Shown piece after piece: positions 45,006 to 54,618 of a DNA stretch of 64,000 bases (positions are counted from its first letter, which is position 1; every line of letters starts with the position of its first letter). The notes under the pieces were generated by a model. It was not told the DNA's origin. It was given only the letters and a program-made list of their open reading frames with translations, and did not search any database. Source of the stretch: JAAXKN01 sp050258815 (GTDB taxonomy: Bacteria > Bacteroidota > Ignavibacteria > Ignavibacteriales > SURF-24); NCBI GenBank assembly GCA_050258815.1, contig JBLMZM010000182.1, positions 16,454 to 80,453 of the forward strand. Direction: 5' to 3'. The translations under genes and the position numbers were made by a program.

Positions 45006-45992
45006 TTATGATCTGGTCCTGTCTATGTATTTTGCTGCTTCTTTTGCAAAATAGGTAAGTATCATGTCTGCCCCTGCGCGTTTAATGCCGAGCAGGGATT
45101 CGATCATTACTCTTTCTTCGTCTATCCAGCCCATCTTTGAAGCTGCCTTAATCAGTGAGTATTCACCGCTTACCTGGTAGGCTGCCGTCGGCATGCCAAA
45201 TCTTTCCTTGACCCTGTAGATAATATCCAGATAAGCTCCTGCCGGTTTCACCATTACCATATCGGCTCCTTCATCAATGTCGGATTCCACCTCTCTTAAT
45301 GCTTCTTCGGCGTTTGCGACGTCCATCTGGTGTGAACGCCTGTCGCCAAATGCGGGTGTTGATTCGGCGGCATCCCTGAAGGGTCCGTAAAAACCTGAGG
45401 CATACTTTGCTGCATAGCTCATGATCGGTGTTTTCTGGAAGCCCTTGTAATCGAGCGCTTTTCTGATCGCAATTATTCTGCCGTCCATCATGTCTGAAGG
45501 TGCGATGATATCTGCTCCGGCCTCGGCGTGTGATACGGCTTCTTTGGCAAGCAGAGAAACAGTTTCATCGTTGAGGACTTCCTCACCGTTTAGAAGGCCG
45601 CAGTGGCCGTGTGAGGTATATTCACAAAGGCATACGTCAGTAATAACAAGAAGATTTTTCACTTCTGCCTTAATGGCGCGCACGGCCTGCTGGACAATGC
45701 CGTTGCTGTCGTATGCTTCTGAACCCTGTTCATCCTTATGTGCAGGAATACCGAACAGAAGAACTGCCGGAATGCCGAGTGCTGCAACCTCTTTGCATTC
45801 GTTTACCAGTACGTCCACTGACATCTGGTAAACGCCGGGCATTGACTTGATTTCATTTTTGATATTTTCCCCGTGGACCACGAAGAGGGGATAAATTAGG
45901 TCACTCTTGTTCAGGTGTGTTTCGCGTATCATCTCTCTTACGAGTGGATTATAACGCAGGCGTCTTAATCTTTTTGCCGGATAGCTAGCCAT
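45006..45992 (-). CDS. hemB: Porphobilinogen synthase (delta-aminolevulinic acid dehydratase)
   Basis: A 328-residue enzyme that joins two 5-aminolevulinates to porphobilinogen. Two Schiff-base lysines are visible in S-Y-A-A-K-Y-A-S and M-V-M-V-K-P-A. The metal site D-V-C-L-C-E-Y-T-S-H-G-H-C-G has the cysteines of zinc-dependent enzymes. The ATG at 45992 is preferred because GGAG lies six bases before it; an ATG four codons upstream has no such site. Last gene before the operon terminator; 78 bp downstream of hemY. Confidence 0.97.
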   Translation of the reverse strand: MASYPAKRLRRLRYNPLVREMIRETHLNKSDLIYPLFVVHGENIKNEIKSMPGVYQMSVDVLVNECKEVAALGIPAVLLFGIPAHKDEQGSEAYDSNGIVQQAVRAIKAEVKNLLVITDVCLCEYTSHGHCGLLNGEEVLNDETVSLLAKEAVSHAEAGADIIAPSDMMDGRIIAIRKALDYKGFQKTPIMSYAAKYASGFYGPFRDAAESTPAFGDRRSHQMDVANAEEALREVESDIDEGADMVMVKPAGAYLDIIYRVKERFGMPTAAYQVSGEYSLIKAASKMGWIDEERVMIESLLGIKRAGADMILTYFAKEAAKYIDRTRS

Positions 45993-46070
45993 GTATTTCT
46001 CCATTATAAAATTTGTTGATCTTCAGTTCAATAGATCCCGAACTCCCGGGACGTAATAAATATCAGGATA

Positions 46071-47444
46071 TCATAATAATTCAATCACACGTTTATAAAC
46101 CCTTTCAGAACTTGCAATACAGTCTCCCACGGAAATTCCACCTCTGTAGTTTCCGCTGAGCAGGAGGCCTTTATTAGCCTGTTCAAATTCTTCAAAATAC
46201 TTCTCATGTTCAATATAGCCAATATTATACTGTGGAATTGCCTTGGGCCACATCCTGTCGGTCCTGAAGTCGGGCATTCCCGTAATTTTCATTACTTCCT
46301 GAAACTCCTTGAGCACCTGGCGGATCAGGTCCTCTTTTTTCATTTCATCAAACAGCTGGGGTGAACGGGCACCTCCAACAAAGAGCGTAAAAGATACAAA
46401 ATCTTCAGGGGCACGGTTAGGGAATATAGTCGAGCTCCAGATGGCACCCAGATAAGATTTTTTTTCCTTCTGTGGAATCAGGTATCCGAAACCATCCAGC
46501 GGGCGTCCGACTGATTCTTCTTTATAGCCCAGGTAGAGAACCATGACGGGGGGATAGTATATGGATTTAAGGTGATTAAACAGTGTGCCGTCAATATTCT
46601 GGAACAGGTAACAGGCAGAATGTGCCGGCAGGGTTGAAATGACAACCTGAGCCTCGATGGATTCTTCTGTCCCGTTATTCTTAAATTTCACCTTGTACGA
46701 GTTAGCCAGTTTTTCAACACCTGTAACTTCGGTCCCGAGCATTATTTTACCTTCCAGCATGGCTGAGAGTGCCTTTGGAAATACCTGCATGCCGTTCTTG
46801 AAGGAAAACATTCTTGCGTTTTGCTTGGATGTATCGGCCCGTTTTTTCCTTTCCTTTGCTCCTTTGATCATTCCCATGATCAGTCCGCCATATAGTTCTT
46901 CGAGGCGGTAAAGTTTCGGGAAGGCAGACTTAACGCTAAGATCATCCGGGTTTCCCGCATAAACTCCGGCAACGAAGGGATTGATCGCATAGTCGAGGAA
47001 TTCCTGTCCCAGCCTTCTGCGCACGAACTGGGATATGCTCTGGTAGTACCCATCCTGTGTTCTGCCTACAAAAGGTTCGGCAAAAAGCCTAAGCTTGGCT
47101 TTGGTTGAAAATAATTTTGTGCCGAGGAATGAAACCGGGTTCATCGGAAGTGCGTGAAGCTGGTTATCTCTGAGGATGTACCTTTTATTGCCCTGCTGAT
47201 TGGCATAGATCATCTGATCCTTAATGCCAATTTCCTCAACGAGCTGGCCAATGAGTGGATTGGTTTCAAGTCCGCTGTTGGGTCCGTAGTCGACCAGGAA
47301 ATCGCTTTCCCTGGTGCTTACCATTGCACCGCCCACCTCCGGATTTTTTTCAATTATTGTAACGTCATATCCGTCCTTCTGCAGCCAATATGCTGTAGCC
47401 AGACCCGAGATACCGGCACCGAGAATAACAATTTTCTTATTCAT
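46071..47444 (-). CDS. hemY: Protoporphyrinogen oxidase, HemY type
   Basis: A 457-residue flavoprotein that oxidises protoporphyrinogen IX to protoporphyrin IX. The FAD-binding start V-I-L-G-A-G-I-S-G-L-A-T-A-Y-W-L and E-K-N-P-E-V-G-G are clear, and the C-terminal G-N-Y-R-G-G-I-S-V-G-D-C-I matches the family. Some databases label this family hemG, although it is unrelated to the flavodoxin-like HemG of E. coli. HemY enzymes normally use oxygen, in contrast to the oxygen-independent HemN two genes upstream. It lies 37 bp after hemH. Confidence 0.95.
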   Translation of the reverse strand: MNKKIVILGAGISGLATAYWLQKDGYDVTIIEKNPEVGGAMVSTRESDFLVDYGPNSGLETNPLIGQLVEEIGIKDQMIYANQQGNKRYILRDNQLHALPMNPVSFLGTKLFSTKAKLRLFAEPFVGRTQDGYYQSISQFVRRRLGQEFLDYAINPFVAGVYAGNPDDLSVKSAFPKLYRLEELYGGLIMGMIKGAKERKKRADTSKQNARMFSFKNGMQVFPKALSAMLEGKIMLGTEVTGVEKLANSYKVKFKNNGTEESIEAQVVISTLPAHSACYLFQNIDGTLFNHLKSIYYPPVMVLYLGYKEESVGRPLDGFGYLIPQKEKKSYLGAIWSSTIFPNRAPEDFVSFTLFVGGARSPQLFDEMKKEDLIRQVLKEFQEVMKITGMPDFRTDRMWPKAIPQYNIGYIEHEKYFEEFEQANKGLLLSGNYRGGISVGDCIASSERVYKRVIELL

Positions 47445-47481
47445 GACTTAAACTTTATGATTATTTGGAATTCGGAATTTC

Positions 47482-48447
47482 TTATTTATTATTGCCATTT
47501 AAGTGAGTAATTACAATTCCATGCAGTGCATCAATAAATAATGATGAATCGTTTAATCCCGTCATAACTACATAATTTTCAATCCCTGCTTTATCTGCTG
47601 CGTGTTTGTATTCAATTCCCAGTTCGTAAAGTGTTTCTACGTGATCAGACACAAAGCTGACGGGAACTATAAGCAGGTGTTTTTTGCCCATAGCGCCCAG
47701 CTCGGCGATCTTTTTATTTGTAGCCGGTTCAAGCCATTTGACCGGGCCAACCTTACTCTGAAAACATTCGTGGTACTCATGCGAATTGCCGCGCATTTTC
47801 ATAATCAGTTCAACAGTATTTCTAATCTGGTGGCTGTACGGATCACCTTTTTTTACGAAACTGACCGGGGTTCCATGTGCGCTGAACACGAGCTGTACGT
47901 CGTTTCTGACCTCAGCCGGGAATTTAAGCAGTGCTTCGTCTATTCTCTCATTTATAGCTCTTGCATACAGTTCATTATCGAAAAAATTATCGACATATAT
48001 TAATTTCTCACTATTTCCCTTAAAAGTCCTTTTCCATTCATTGAAGGAGGAACCGGTCGTTGAAATGGAATAATGCGGATATAAGGGCAATAGAACGATT
48101 TCTTTGTAGCCTTTTGCGGCTATAAGCTCAGCCGTATCTTTAGTCAGAGGGTGCCAGTAACGCATGGCTATATAGACGTCTGTATCAGGCATGGACCCGC
48201 GCAGTCTGTCCTCCAGCAATTTCCTCTGTATCTCTGTCCAGTAACCAATGGGAGACTTACCGCCGATGAGTTTGTATTCCTCGATTATTTTGGGTGTTCT
48301 TTTTCCCGCAATGAACCGGGCCATAAAATCCTGGAATGGCAGGGTAAAGATATCCTTGTCACTGAAAAGGTTAATCAGGAAGGGCTCCACTGCTTCCAGG
48401 GAATCAGGTCCCCCCAGGTTAAACAGCACGACAGCCGTTTTGCTCAT
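47482..48447 (-). CDS. hemH: Ferrochelatase
   Basis: A 321-residue enzyme that inserts ferrous iron into protoporphyrin IX (or into coproporphyrin in some bacteria). It begins A-V-V-L-F-N-L-G-G-P-D and carries the catalytic histidine in F-S-A-H-G-T-P, with P-V-S-F-V-S-D-H-V-E-T-L-Y-E in the C-terminal half holding the conserved glutamate. With HemY next to it, the protoporphyrin route is the likely one. Its ATG overlaps the hemN stop in an ATGA, so translation is coupled. Confidence 0.97.
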   Translation of the reverse strand: MSKTAVVLFNLGGPDSLEAVEPFLINLFSDKDIFTLPFQDFMARFIAGKRTPKIIEEYKLIGGKSPIGYWTEIQRKLLEDRLRGSMPDTDVYIAMRYWHPLTKDTAELIAAKGYKEIVLLPLYPHYSISTTGSSFNEWKRTFKGNSEKLIYVDNFFDNELYARAINERIDEALLKFPAEVRNDVQLVFSAHGTPVSFVKKGDPYSHQIRNTVELIMKMRGNSHEYHECFQSKVGPVKWLEPATNKKIAELGAMGKKHLLIVPVSFVSDHVETLYELGIEYKHAADKAGIENYVVMTGLNDSSLFIDALHGIVITHLNGNNK

Positions 48448-49826
48448 ACCGTCCTCGAGTATTTTGCAGTATCTTCTTTTCTTTCTATATAACCATCAAA
48501 GTTCATAGCTATATTTCTGATGAGCAGTCTGCCCATGTCAGTAACTTTAATTTCACTGTCACTTACGGAAACCAGCCCGTCGCCGGTCATTTGATTCAGG
48601 TTATTGAGGCCCCAGGCAAAATACTCCTTAAAGCTGATATTGAATTGTTCTTCAATTGAAGGGATATTCAGCTCAAAATCGCACATGAGTTTTGTAATAA
48701 CCTGACGGCGCAGCATGTCGTCATCGCTCAGGTAGTATCCTTTTGTAACAGGCAGAATTTCACTGTCGATTGCGGCAAAATATTCTTTCTCGGTCTTATA
48801 GTTCTGAGCATAGACTCTGGACAGCTGGCTTATGGCAGTTATTCCCATAGCATAGAGGTCGGCTCCGGCATTAGTGCTGTAGCCCTGGAAATTTCTGTAG
48901 AGTTTTTTCTCCCTGAATGCAACAGCCAGCTCATCATCCGGTTTTGAAAAGTGATCCATACCTATAAAAACATATCCTGCTGAGGTAAGTTTTTCAATTG
49001 TCATTTTCAATATCTGGAGTTTTTCTTCTGCTGCAGGTATATCTTCAGGATGTATGAGAGCCATGTGTTTTTTCAGCCAGGGAACGTGTGCGTAATTAAA
49101 TACGGCAATTCTATCCGGGGAAATATCTATTACCCTGTCCACGGTATCTGCAAAGGTTTCAACTGTCTGGAAGGGGAGTCCGTACATCAGATCCAGATTA
49201 ATGCTATGGAAGCCCAGTTCCCGTACCCACTGAACGGTCTGTCTGGTAATATCCTCGGGCTGGAACCTGTTCACGGCTTTCTGAACCTTCTCATTAAAAT
49301 CCTGGACACCCATGCTTATCCTGTTAAAGCCTCCGTTGCGCAGGGCAGCCAGGTGCTCACGGGTAAGTCCTCTGGGGTCAATTTCGCAGCCCTGTTCGGC
49401 ATCGGGCTTAAAATTAAACGATTCATTGATATAATTTCTCAGGTCCGCAATTTCATCGGGGTCCAGGTGCGTAGGTGTTCCGCCTCCCCAGTGCAGCTGT
49501 GCTACCTTTCTATCGGGCAGCAGATAGGTGCGGACCATGTCGATTTCTTTTTTAAGGTACTTTATGTAATCCTTAACCCTCTGGCGGTTGCGCGTGATTA
49601 TCATGTTGCATCCGCAGAAATAGCATAAAGTATCACAGAAAGGAAGGTGATAATAAAGGGATAAGTCGGGCAGGTTGCTGCCGTAATTGGTCTTTATAAT
49701 TTCATCCAGATACTGTTCGTGCTTAAAACTCTCGTTAAACTGAGGCGCCGTAGGATAGCTGGTATAGCGCGGTCCCGGTTTATCATACTTCTTTATCAAA
49801 TCCAAATCTATGGTAAACATTTTCAT
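48444..49826 (-). CDS. hemN: Oxygen-independent coproporphyrinogen III oxidase
   Basis: A 460-residue radical-SAM enzyme that decarboxylates coproporphyrinogen III to protoporphyrinogen IX without oxygen. The cluster motif is C64-x3-C68-x2-C71 followed by G-C73, as in true HemN rather than in the HemW look-alikes, which lack the fourth cysteine. The start K-Y-D-K-P-G-P-R-Y-T-S-Y-P and the C-terminal HemN domain are typical. AGGAG precedes the first ATG closely; the ATG two codons later has better spacing. It overlaps hemH by 4 bp. Confidence 0.97.
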   Translation of the reverse strand: MKMFTIDLDLIKKYDKPGPRYTSYPTAPQFNESFKHEQYLDEIIKTNYGSNLPDLSLYYHLPFCDTLCYFCGCNMIITRNRQRVKDYIKYLKKEIDMVRTYLLPDRKVAQLHWGGGTPTHLDPDEIADLRNYINESFNFKPDAEQGCEIDPRGLTREHLAALRNGGFNRISMGVQDFNEKVQKAVNRFQPEDITRQTVQWVRELGFHSINLDLMYGLPFQTVETFADTVDRVIDISPDRIAVFNYAHVPWLKKHMALIHPEDIPAAEEKLQILKMTIEKLTSAGYVFIGMDHFSKPDDELAVAFREKKLYRNFQGYSTNAGADLYAMGITAISQLSRVYAQNYKTEKEYFAAIDSEILPVTKGYYLSDDDMLRRQVITKLMCDFELNIPSIEEQFNISFKEYFAWGLNNLNQMTGDGLVSVSDSEIKVTDMGRLLIRNIAMNFDGYIERKEDTAKYSRTV

Positions 49827-49860
49827 TCTCCTGTTTAATCCGGCCCGTTTATGGCCTTAA

Positions 49861-50928
49861 TTATATATCTTGAGCAGAAGTCTGCTCATGGAACAATCTG
49901 CTTTCTTCCTTCACAAATTTTACGAGTGCTTTGGCATTTTCGGGGTCCACGTCGGGCAAAATCCCATGCCCCAGGTTAAATATATGTCCGCTTCCACTGC
50001 CAAAGGATTCCAGCACGCCTTTTACCCTGGCGCGAATTACGTCCTGTTCAGCGTAAAGAACGCACGGGTCCATGTTACCCTGCAGCGCCACTTTATGACC
50101 GACTGCCTGCCTGACATCTTTGAGGTTCATGGTCCAGTCGAGTCCCAGCACGTCTGCCCCACATTGGGAGAGCTGCTCGAGGCCGTAGTGTACGCCTTTG
50201 GCAAATACAATTACAGGTTCATCCTTTCTTTTAAGTCCGGAAATAATCCTCGTAATATACTGCAGTGAGAATTCATTAAAGTCTTCCTGTGAAAGTATTC
50301 CGCCCCAGGTATCGAATATCTGAATAGCGTTTACCCCGGCTTCTATTTTGGCGGACAGGTATTCGGTAACTGCATCTGAAATCTTTTCAAGCAGTTCGTG
50401 CGCCAGGCCCGGGTTGTTATATATCATTTTCTTTATATGCGAAAAATTCTTGGAACCCCTGCCTTCTACCATATAGGTAAGCAATGTCCAGGGAGATCCG
50501 CTGAAGCCTATAAGGGGGATTCTGCCGTTAAGCTCCTTCTTTGTCAGTCTGACTGCATCCAGCACATATTTCAGGTCAACCGCAGGATCAATTCTCTTCA
50601 ACGATTTTGAATCCTCATGAGATCTGATGGGATTATGGAAAATTGGTCCTTTGCCTTCGTGCATTTCGAGTGTCATACCCATTGCTTCTGGTATGACCAA
50701 TATATCCGAAAAAATAATTGCAGCGTCAATGCCCAGAATATCGACCGGTTGCAGCGTTACCTCGGCAGCCAGTTCCGGTGTCTTGCACATTGTCAGAAAG
50801 TCGGCCTTTTCTCTTACCGCCCTGTATTCGGGCAGATACCTGCCCGCCTGGCGCATGATCCAGACCGGAGTTCTTTCCACAGGCTGTCTTTTACAGGCTC
50901 TTAAAAATAGATCGTTCTGTATTTTCAA
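49861..50928 (-). CDS. hemE: Uroporphyrinogen decarboxylase
   Basis: A 355-residue enzyme that removes four carboxyl groups from uroporphyrinogen III. Family signatures are P-V-W-I-M-R-Q-A-G-R-Y-L-P-E-Y and G-F-S-G-S-P-W-T-L; the C-terminal F-N-L-G-H-G-I-L-P motif is intact. The start codon is TTG at 50928 with GGGAG eight bases upstream. It follows the TetR-HemD gene by 16 bp, so product and substrate enzymes are translated together. Confidence 0.97.
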   Translation of the reverse strand: MKIQNDLFLRACKRQPVERTPVWIMRQAGRYLPEYRAVREKADFLTMCKTPELAAEVTLQPVDILGIDAAIIFSDILVIPEAMGMTLEMHEGKGPIFHNPIRSHEDSKSLKRIDPAVDLKYVLDAVRLTKKELNGRIPLIGFSGSPWTLLTYMVEGRGSKNFSHIKKMIYNNPGLAHELLEKISDAVTEYLSAKIEAGVNAIQIFDTWGGILSQEDFNEFSLQYITRIISGLKRKDEPVIVFAKGVHYGLEQLSQCGADVLGLDWTMNLKDVRQAVGHKVALQGNMDPCVLYAEQDVIRARVKGVLESFGSGSGHIFNLGHGILPDVDPENAKALVKFVKEESRLFHEQTSAQDI

Positions 50929-50944
50929 TAAAATATCTCCCTCG

Positions 50945-52351
50945 TCAAGCTGTTTTACTAAATGAATAAAAGTTCAAAATCGCCTTAAAAAGTCCTTCCA
51001 TAGAGTGTTCTTCGGGTATAATATCCACCACAAGTCCGCCCTTTTCAATTTCCGAGGCTGTGGTAGGACCAATGGCTGCAATCATCAAACCATTAAAATA
51101 GGCTTTAGGTTCAGTTATTTTCATAATTTCAAGGAAATTTCTGAAAGAAGAAGGACTGGTGAATATAAAGAGGTCGGGTTTTACTTTTCCCAGTTTCTCA
51201 ACATTTGTCCTGGAGGCCTCCTCAGACGGAACAGAAATATCGTATACAGGAGCGGTAAAAACGCTGGCCCCTTTACTTCTCAGGGCTTCGGGAAGCCCGG
51301 TGCCGGCTATTGCCGAGCCCGGTATAAAAACAACTTTCCCTGCAATTTCCTCCTGAGTTAGTTCAGAGGCAATACCGGCCCCGCTGAATTCCCTGGGAAT
51401 AAAGTTAACGGGTATGTTGTTTTTCCCGCATGCCGTGGCTGTTTTCTTTCCTACGGCAGCGATCATCAAATTGCTGTAATCGGGTTCCAGCCCAAGCTGT
51501 GAGCACCTTTTAGTGAACATCCTGACCGTATTAACAGAAGTAAAAATAAGAATATCTGTTTTATCCAGTTTTTTTACTAGTGAGTCGAATTCATCCCAGC
51601 TGTTTGGCGGGGTAACCTGAAGTGTGGGGAAAAGAATAGTTTCGGCTCCGGACTCTGTAAACAAGGCTGCAGATTCCTGGGAAGCTTCTTCGCCGCGTGT
51701 AATTACAATTGTTTTATCCTTCAGGGGAAGTTTTTTTTCGGCTTCAGGACCCCTGCTAAGGCCTTTAAGGATAAAGCCGAACAGGTGTTCTCTTTCGCTG
51801 TCAATTTCATTTTTTGAATATTTGCTGCTGATAGCCCTGCTGACGCCGGCATAGATGCTGCCCAGCGTGATCTGTGCCGCAAAGTCCGGATCATCAGTAT
51901 GAAAGATATTTTCTTCTATGCCTTTAGTGACAATCCCCTTTAGTATATTGTTAAGCTCCGTCTTTTTCAGACGGAATTCGGAGCAGTATGTATTAGGGGC
52001 GTTCATATTGTCTTTCTGGAACATCAGAAAAAAGCAGGAATATTTCAGCATGAACATATAGTTATGTATTACAAACAGGTGTAAAGATTCAACCGGTGTA
52101 TTTTCCTTTCCTATTTTCTCTTTAAGGGAATTAATAAGGTTTGTCATCCTGATGAGCATGATAGAAAAGTAGAGGTCTTCCTTTGAGGCGAAGTAATTAT
52201 AGAGCGTGCCCTTGGCAATTGAAGCCAGTCTGGCGACGTCTTCCATCATAACCTCATGGAAGCTTTTTTCGGAAAATAATGCCGAGGCGGCTTCAATTAT
52301 CCTTTCGCGCTTGTGGTTTTTATTGCTTTCTGTTTTTTCTTTACCGGCCAC
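50945..52351 (-). CDS. hemD: TetR-type regulator fused to uroporphyrinogen-III synthase (HemD)
   Basis: One uninterrupted 468-residue frame encodes two proteins' worth of domains. Residues about 13-60 are a TetR helix-turn-helix (R-I-I-E-A-A-S-A-L-F, then I-A-K-G-T-L-Y-N-Y-F-A-S-K-E) and about 61-195 its all-helical ligand/dimer domain. After a short charged linker (about 196-207) a complete HemD domain runs from about 208 (L-P-L-K-D-K-T-I-V-I-T-R) to the end, with I-F-T-S-V-N, I-A-A-V-G-K-K-T-A, F-T-S-P-S-S-F and I-A-A-I-G-P-T-T-A. HemD cyclises hydroxymethylbilane to uroporphyrinogen III. No other hemD is present in this otherwise full pathway. I chose GTG 52351, 22 bp after hemC; the frame opens at 52447, but those 32 codons lie inside hemC. 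No strong ribosome-binding site is visible. Confidence 0.9.
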   Translation of the reverse strand: MAGKEKTESNKNHKRERIIEAASALFSEKSFHEVMMEDVARLASIAKGTLYNYFASKEDLYFSIMLIRMTNLINSLKEKIGKENTPVESLHLFVIHNYMFMLKYSCFFLMFQKDNMNAPNTYCSEFRLKKTELNNILKGIVTKGIEENIFHTDDPDFAAQITLGSIYAGVSRAISSKYSKNEIDSEREHLFGFILKGLSRGPEAEKKLPLKDKTIVITRGEEASQESAALFTESGAETILFPTLQVTPPNSWDEFDSLVKKLDKTDILIFTSVNTVRMFTKRCSQLGLEPDYSNLMIAAVGKKTATACGKNNIPVNFIPREFSGAGIASELTQEEIAGKVVFIPGSAIAGTGLPEALRSKGASVFTAPVYDISVPSEEASRTNVEKLGKVKPDLFIFTSPSSFRNFLEIMKITEPKAYFNGLMIAAIGPTTASEIEKGGLVVDIIPEEHSMEGLFKAILNFYSFSKTA

Positions 52352-52373
52352 TCTGAAACCCGATTGCTTATGA

Positions 52374-53318
52374 TTACTTAAGTCTGTTCTTTTTATAAAT
52401 TTCTTCCAGTATTTCGCCCGCACCCTCCTTAACGAGGTCGGCTGCAAGCTTTTTTCCCAGGGCTGAAGGATCTTTTTTGCTGCCCCTCAGTTTTTCCCTG
52501 AAGGTAACCGTTCCGTCCACAGAGGCTACGAGGCCATCGAGGTAAATACCATTTGGTTTTACTTCGGCAAAAGCGCCGATCGGCACCTGACATCCGCCTT
52601 CAAGAGCCTTAAGGAAAGACCTTTCAGCAACTGCGGCCAGATAGGTTTGCTCGTCGTGGATTACTTTAATTACTTCTTCAACTAAGCTGTTGTCACAGTG
52701 TATTTCTATTCCCAGGGCACCCTGACCGACTGCAGGAAGTATGTCTGAAACGGGTATAATAGATGCTATATGTTTTTTCAGGCCCAGTCTTTCCACTCCT
52801 GCGCGTGCAAGTATAATGGCATCCCAGCCTGAGTCTTCAAATTTCTTTATGCGTGTCGGTACATTTCCGCGCAATTCAACTATTTTTATGTCGGGACGCA
52901 GGTGCAGCAGCTGTGATCTTCTTCTGAGAGAACCCGTTGCAACAACGGCTCCTTCCTTCAAATCAAAAATTGTCATGCCTTTTTTCCGGGCAATCAGAGC
53001 ATCTTCGACGGGATGGCGTTTTGTAACCGCAGCCAGTTTCAGGCCTTCAGGAATATCAGTCTGCAGGTCCTTGAGGCTGTGTACTGCCAGGTCGATTTTT
53101 TTATTAAGCAGTTCCATTTCGAGCTCTTTTGTAAACAGGCCTTTATCACCTATTTTTGAGAGGGCAACATCCAGTATCTTATCCCCCTTGGTTTTTATGA
53201 GCTCAATTTTTACGGAAACAGACTTATTTTTCTTTTCAATCTCTTTTTTTATAAAATCTGACTGCCACATTGCCAGTTCGCTGCCACGGGATCCGATTAC
53301 TATAGTTGTTTTTTTCAA
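52374..53318 (-). CDS. hemC: Hydroxymethylbilane synthase (porphobilinogen deaminase)
   Basis: A 314-residue enzyme that joins four porphobilinogens. The catalytic D84 (H-S-L-K-D-L) and the dipyrromethane-cofactor cysteine C243 (E-G-G-C-Q-V-P-I-G) are present, together with G-S-L-R-R-R and G-Q-G-A-L-G-I-E. The start is TTG at 53318 behind an AGAGGAAAA stretch. It lies 31 bp after hemA and delivers its product to the HemD domain encoded next. Confidence 0.97.
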   Translation of the reverse strand: MKKTTIVIGSRGSELAMWQSDFIKKEIEKKNKSVSVKIELIKTKGDKILDVALSKIGDKGLFTKELEMELLNKKIDLAVHSLKDLQTDIPEGLKLAAVTKRHPVEDALIARKKGMTIFDLKEGAVVATGSLRRRSQLLHLRPDIKIVELRGNVPTRIKKFEDSGWDAIILARAGVERLGLKKHIASIIPVSDILPAVGQGALGIEIHCDNSLVEEVIKVIHDEQTYLAAVAERSFLKALEGGCQVPIGAFAEVKPNGIYLDGLVASVDGTVTFREKLRGSKKDPSALGKKLAADLVKEGAGEILEEIYKKNRLK

Positions 53319-53349
53319 GTATTTTCCTCTGCAAATATTAAATATTTAA

Positions 53350-54618
53350 TTATTCCTGCTGATCGAGTCCGAAGATGCTTCTGATAACGTTCACCTTCAT
53401 GGATGATTCCTGTGTATTGACGCCGTTTTCAGAAATCTTCTTCAGCTCAATGGTCGGGTGATGGAGCAACTTGTTGATTATCCTCCTGGTTACCAGGTCC
53501 AGTTTCTCAATATCCTCGGCGCTGAACTTATTCTTCAGCTTGTCGACCTCCTCGGCTCTTATATCCTCGAAATACTGCCTCAATGACTTTATTGTAGGCG
53601 TAACTTCCAGTGAATTATACCATCCGAAGAGTCCAACCAGTTCTTCCATGATAATATTCTGTACTTTGGGTATTTCGGCCTGTCTTTTCTTAACATTCTG
53701 GTCCACGATAATCTTCAGCGAATCAATGTCGTGATAGAACACATTATCAATATCCCTGACTTTAGGGTCAATATCCCTGGGAACTGCAATGTCCATCAGG
53801 ATGGTTGAGGCATAGTTGCGCTTTTTCATGGACTTTTTAACGTCGTCTACGGTAAGTATTAAATCAGGAGCGCTCGTGGCACTTATTACGATATCATAGT
53901 CATGCAGGTATTCCCGGAAAGAAGGGAAGGAGAGAATGCGTCCGTGCACCGAATTAGCAAGTTTTTCTGCTTTTTCAATTGTTCTGTTTGTAATTGCCAG
54001 GTTGCCAATGCCCTTATCTCTCAGGTGTTTTGCTGCAATTTCGCCAGTTTCACCCGCACCAATAACGAGAGCAGATTTCTTGTTGAGGTTTGAAAATATT
54101 TTTTCGATGAGCTGAACGGCGGCATAACTGACAGTAATTGCGCCGTCACTAATCACGGTTTCCGTCTTAGCCCGTTTACCGACCTTGATGGCCGAATCAA
54201 ATATTCTTCTAAGCAGGAATCCAGCAAATTCGAATTCCTCCGAGAGCTGGAATGATTCCTTTACCTGGCCCAGAATCTGGTTATCTCCCAATAGCAGTGA
54301 ATCTATGCCGGCACTTACCTTAAATAGATGGTTGACTGCACCGCATGAGAAAAAATTCTGGAAATTTTGTGAATTGATGCCATTAACCGGCTTATTATCA
54401 ATGAGAAACTTTTGAAGATCCTTAAAGTTCGTCCGGGGATTAATGGGGAAACCATAGATTTCCGTCCTGTTGCACGTTGAAATTATGAATCCCTCATTGA
54501 GGAGGCTGCCTTTGAGTTCTTTCAGGAAATTCTTAATTTCATCTGTGCTCAGGTGCAGATTTTCCCTCAGTTCAACCGGTGCTGTTCTATGATTTATGCT
54601 GACTGCTAATAAGTTCAT
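53350..54618 (-). CDS. hemA: Glutamyl-tRNA reductase
   Basis: A 422-residue NADPH enzyme that reduces glutamyl-tRNA to glutamate-1-semialdehyde, the entry to the C5 pathway. The nucleophile is C49 in S-T-C-N-R-T-E-I-Y; S-L-L-L-G-D-N-Q-I-L-G-Q-V-K and the NADPH loop V-I-G-A-G-E-T-G-E follow. The C-terminal dimerisation helix is complete. A 142-bp gap separates it from the upstream ccsA-like gene, long enough for an internal promoter. HemA is often feedback-controlled by heme, but no motif for that can be read here. Confidence 0.97.
   Translation of the reverse strand: MNLLAVSINHRTAPVELRENLHLSTDEIKNFLKELKGSLLNEGFIISTCNRTEIYGFPINPRTNFKDLQKFLIDNKPVNGINSQNFQNFFSCGAVNHLFKVSAGIDSLLLGDNQILGQVKESFQLSEEFEFAGFLLRRIFDSAIKVGKRAKTETVISDGAITVSYAAVQLIEKIFSNLNKKSALVIGAGETGEIAAKHLRDKGIGNLAITNRTIEKAEKLANSVHGRILSFPSFREYLHDYDIVISATSAPDLILTVDDVKKSMKKRNYASTILMDIAVPRDIDPKVRDIDNVFYHDIDSLKIIVDQNVKKRQAEIPKVQNIIMEELVGLFGWYNSLEVTPTIKSLRQYFEDIRAEEVDKLKNKFSAEDIEKLDLVTRRIINKLLHHPTIELKKISENGVNTQESSMKVNVIRSIFGLDQQE

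Noticed and set aside
49050..49628. 192-codon frame antisense to hemN
   Set aside because: Complement of conserved radical-SAM coding sequence; no family match by eye.
52352..52447. N-terminal extension of the TetR-HemD frame into hemC
   Set aside because: These 32 codons overlap conserved hemC coding sequence in another frame and do not look like a TetR N-terminus; the GTG at 52351 is more likely.
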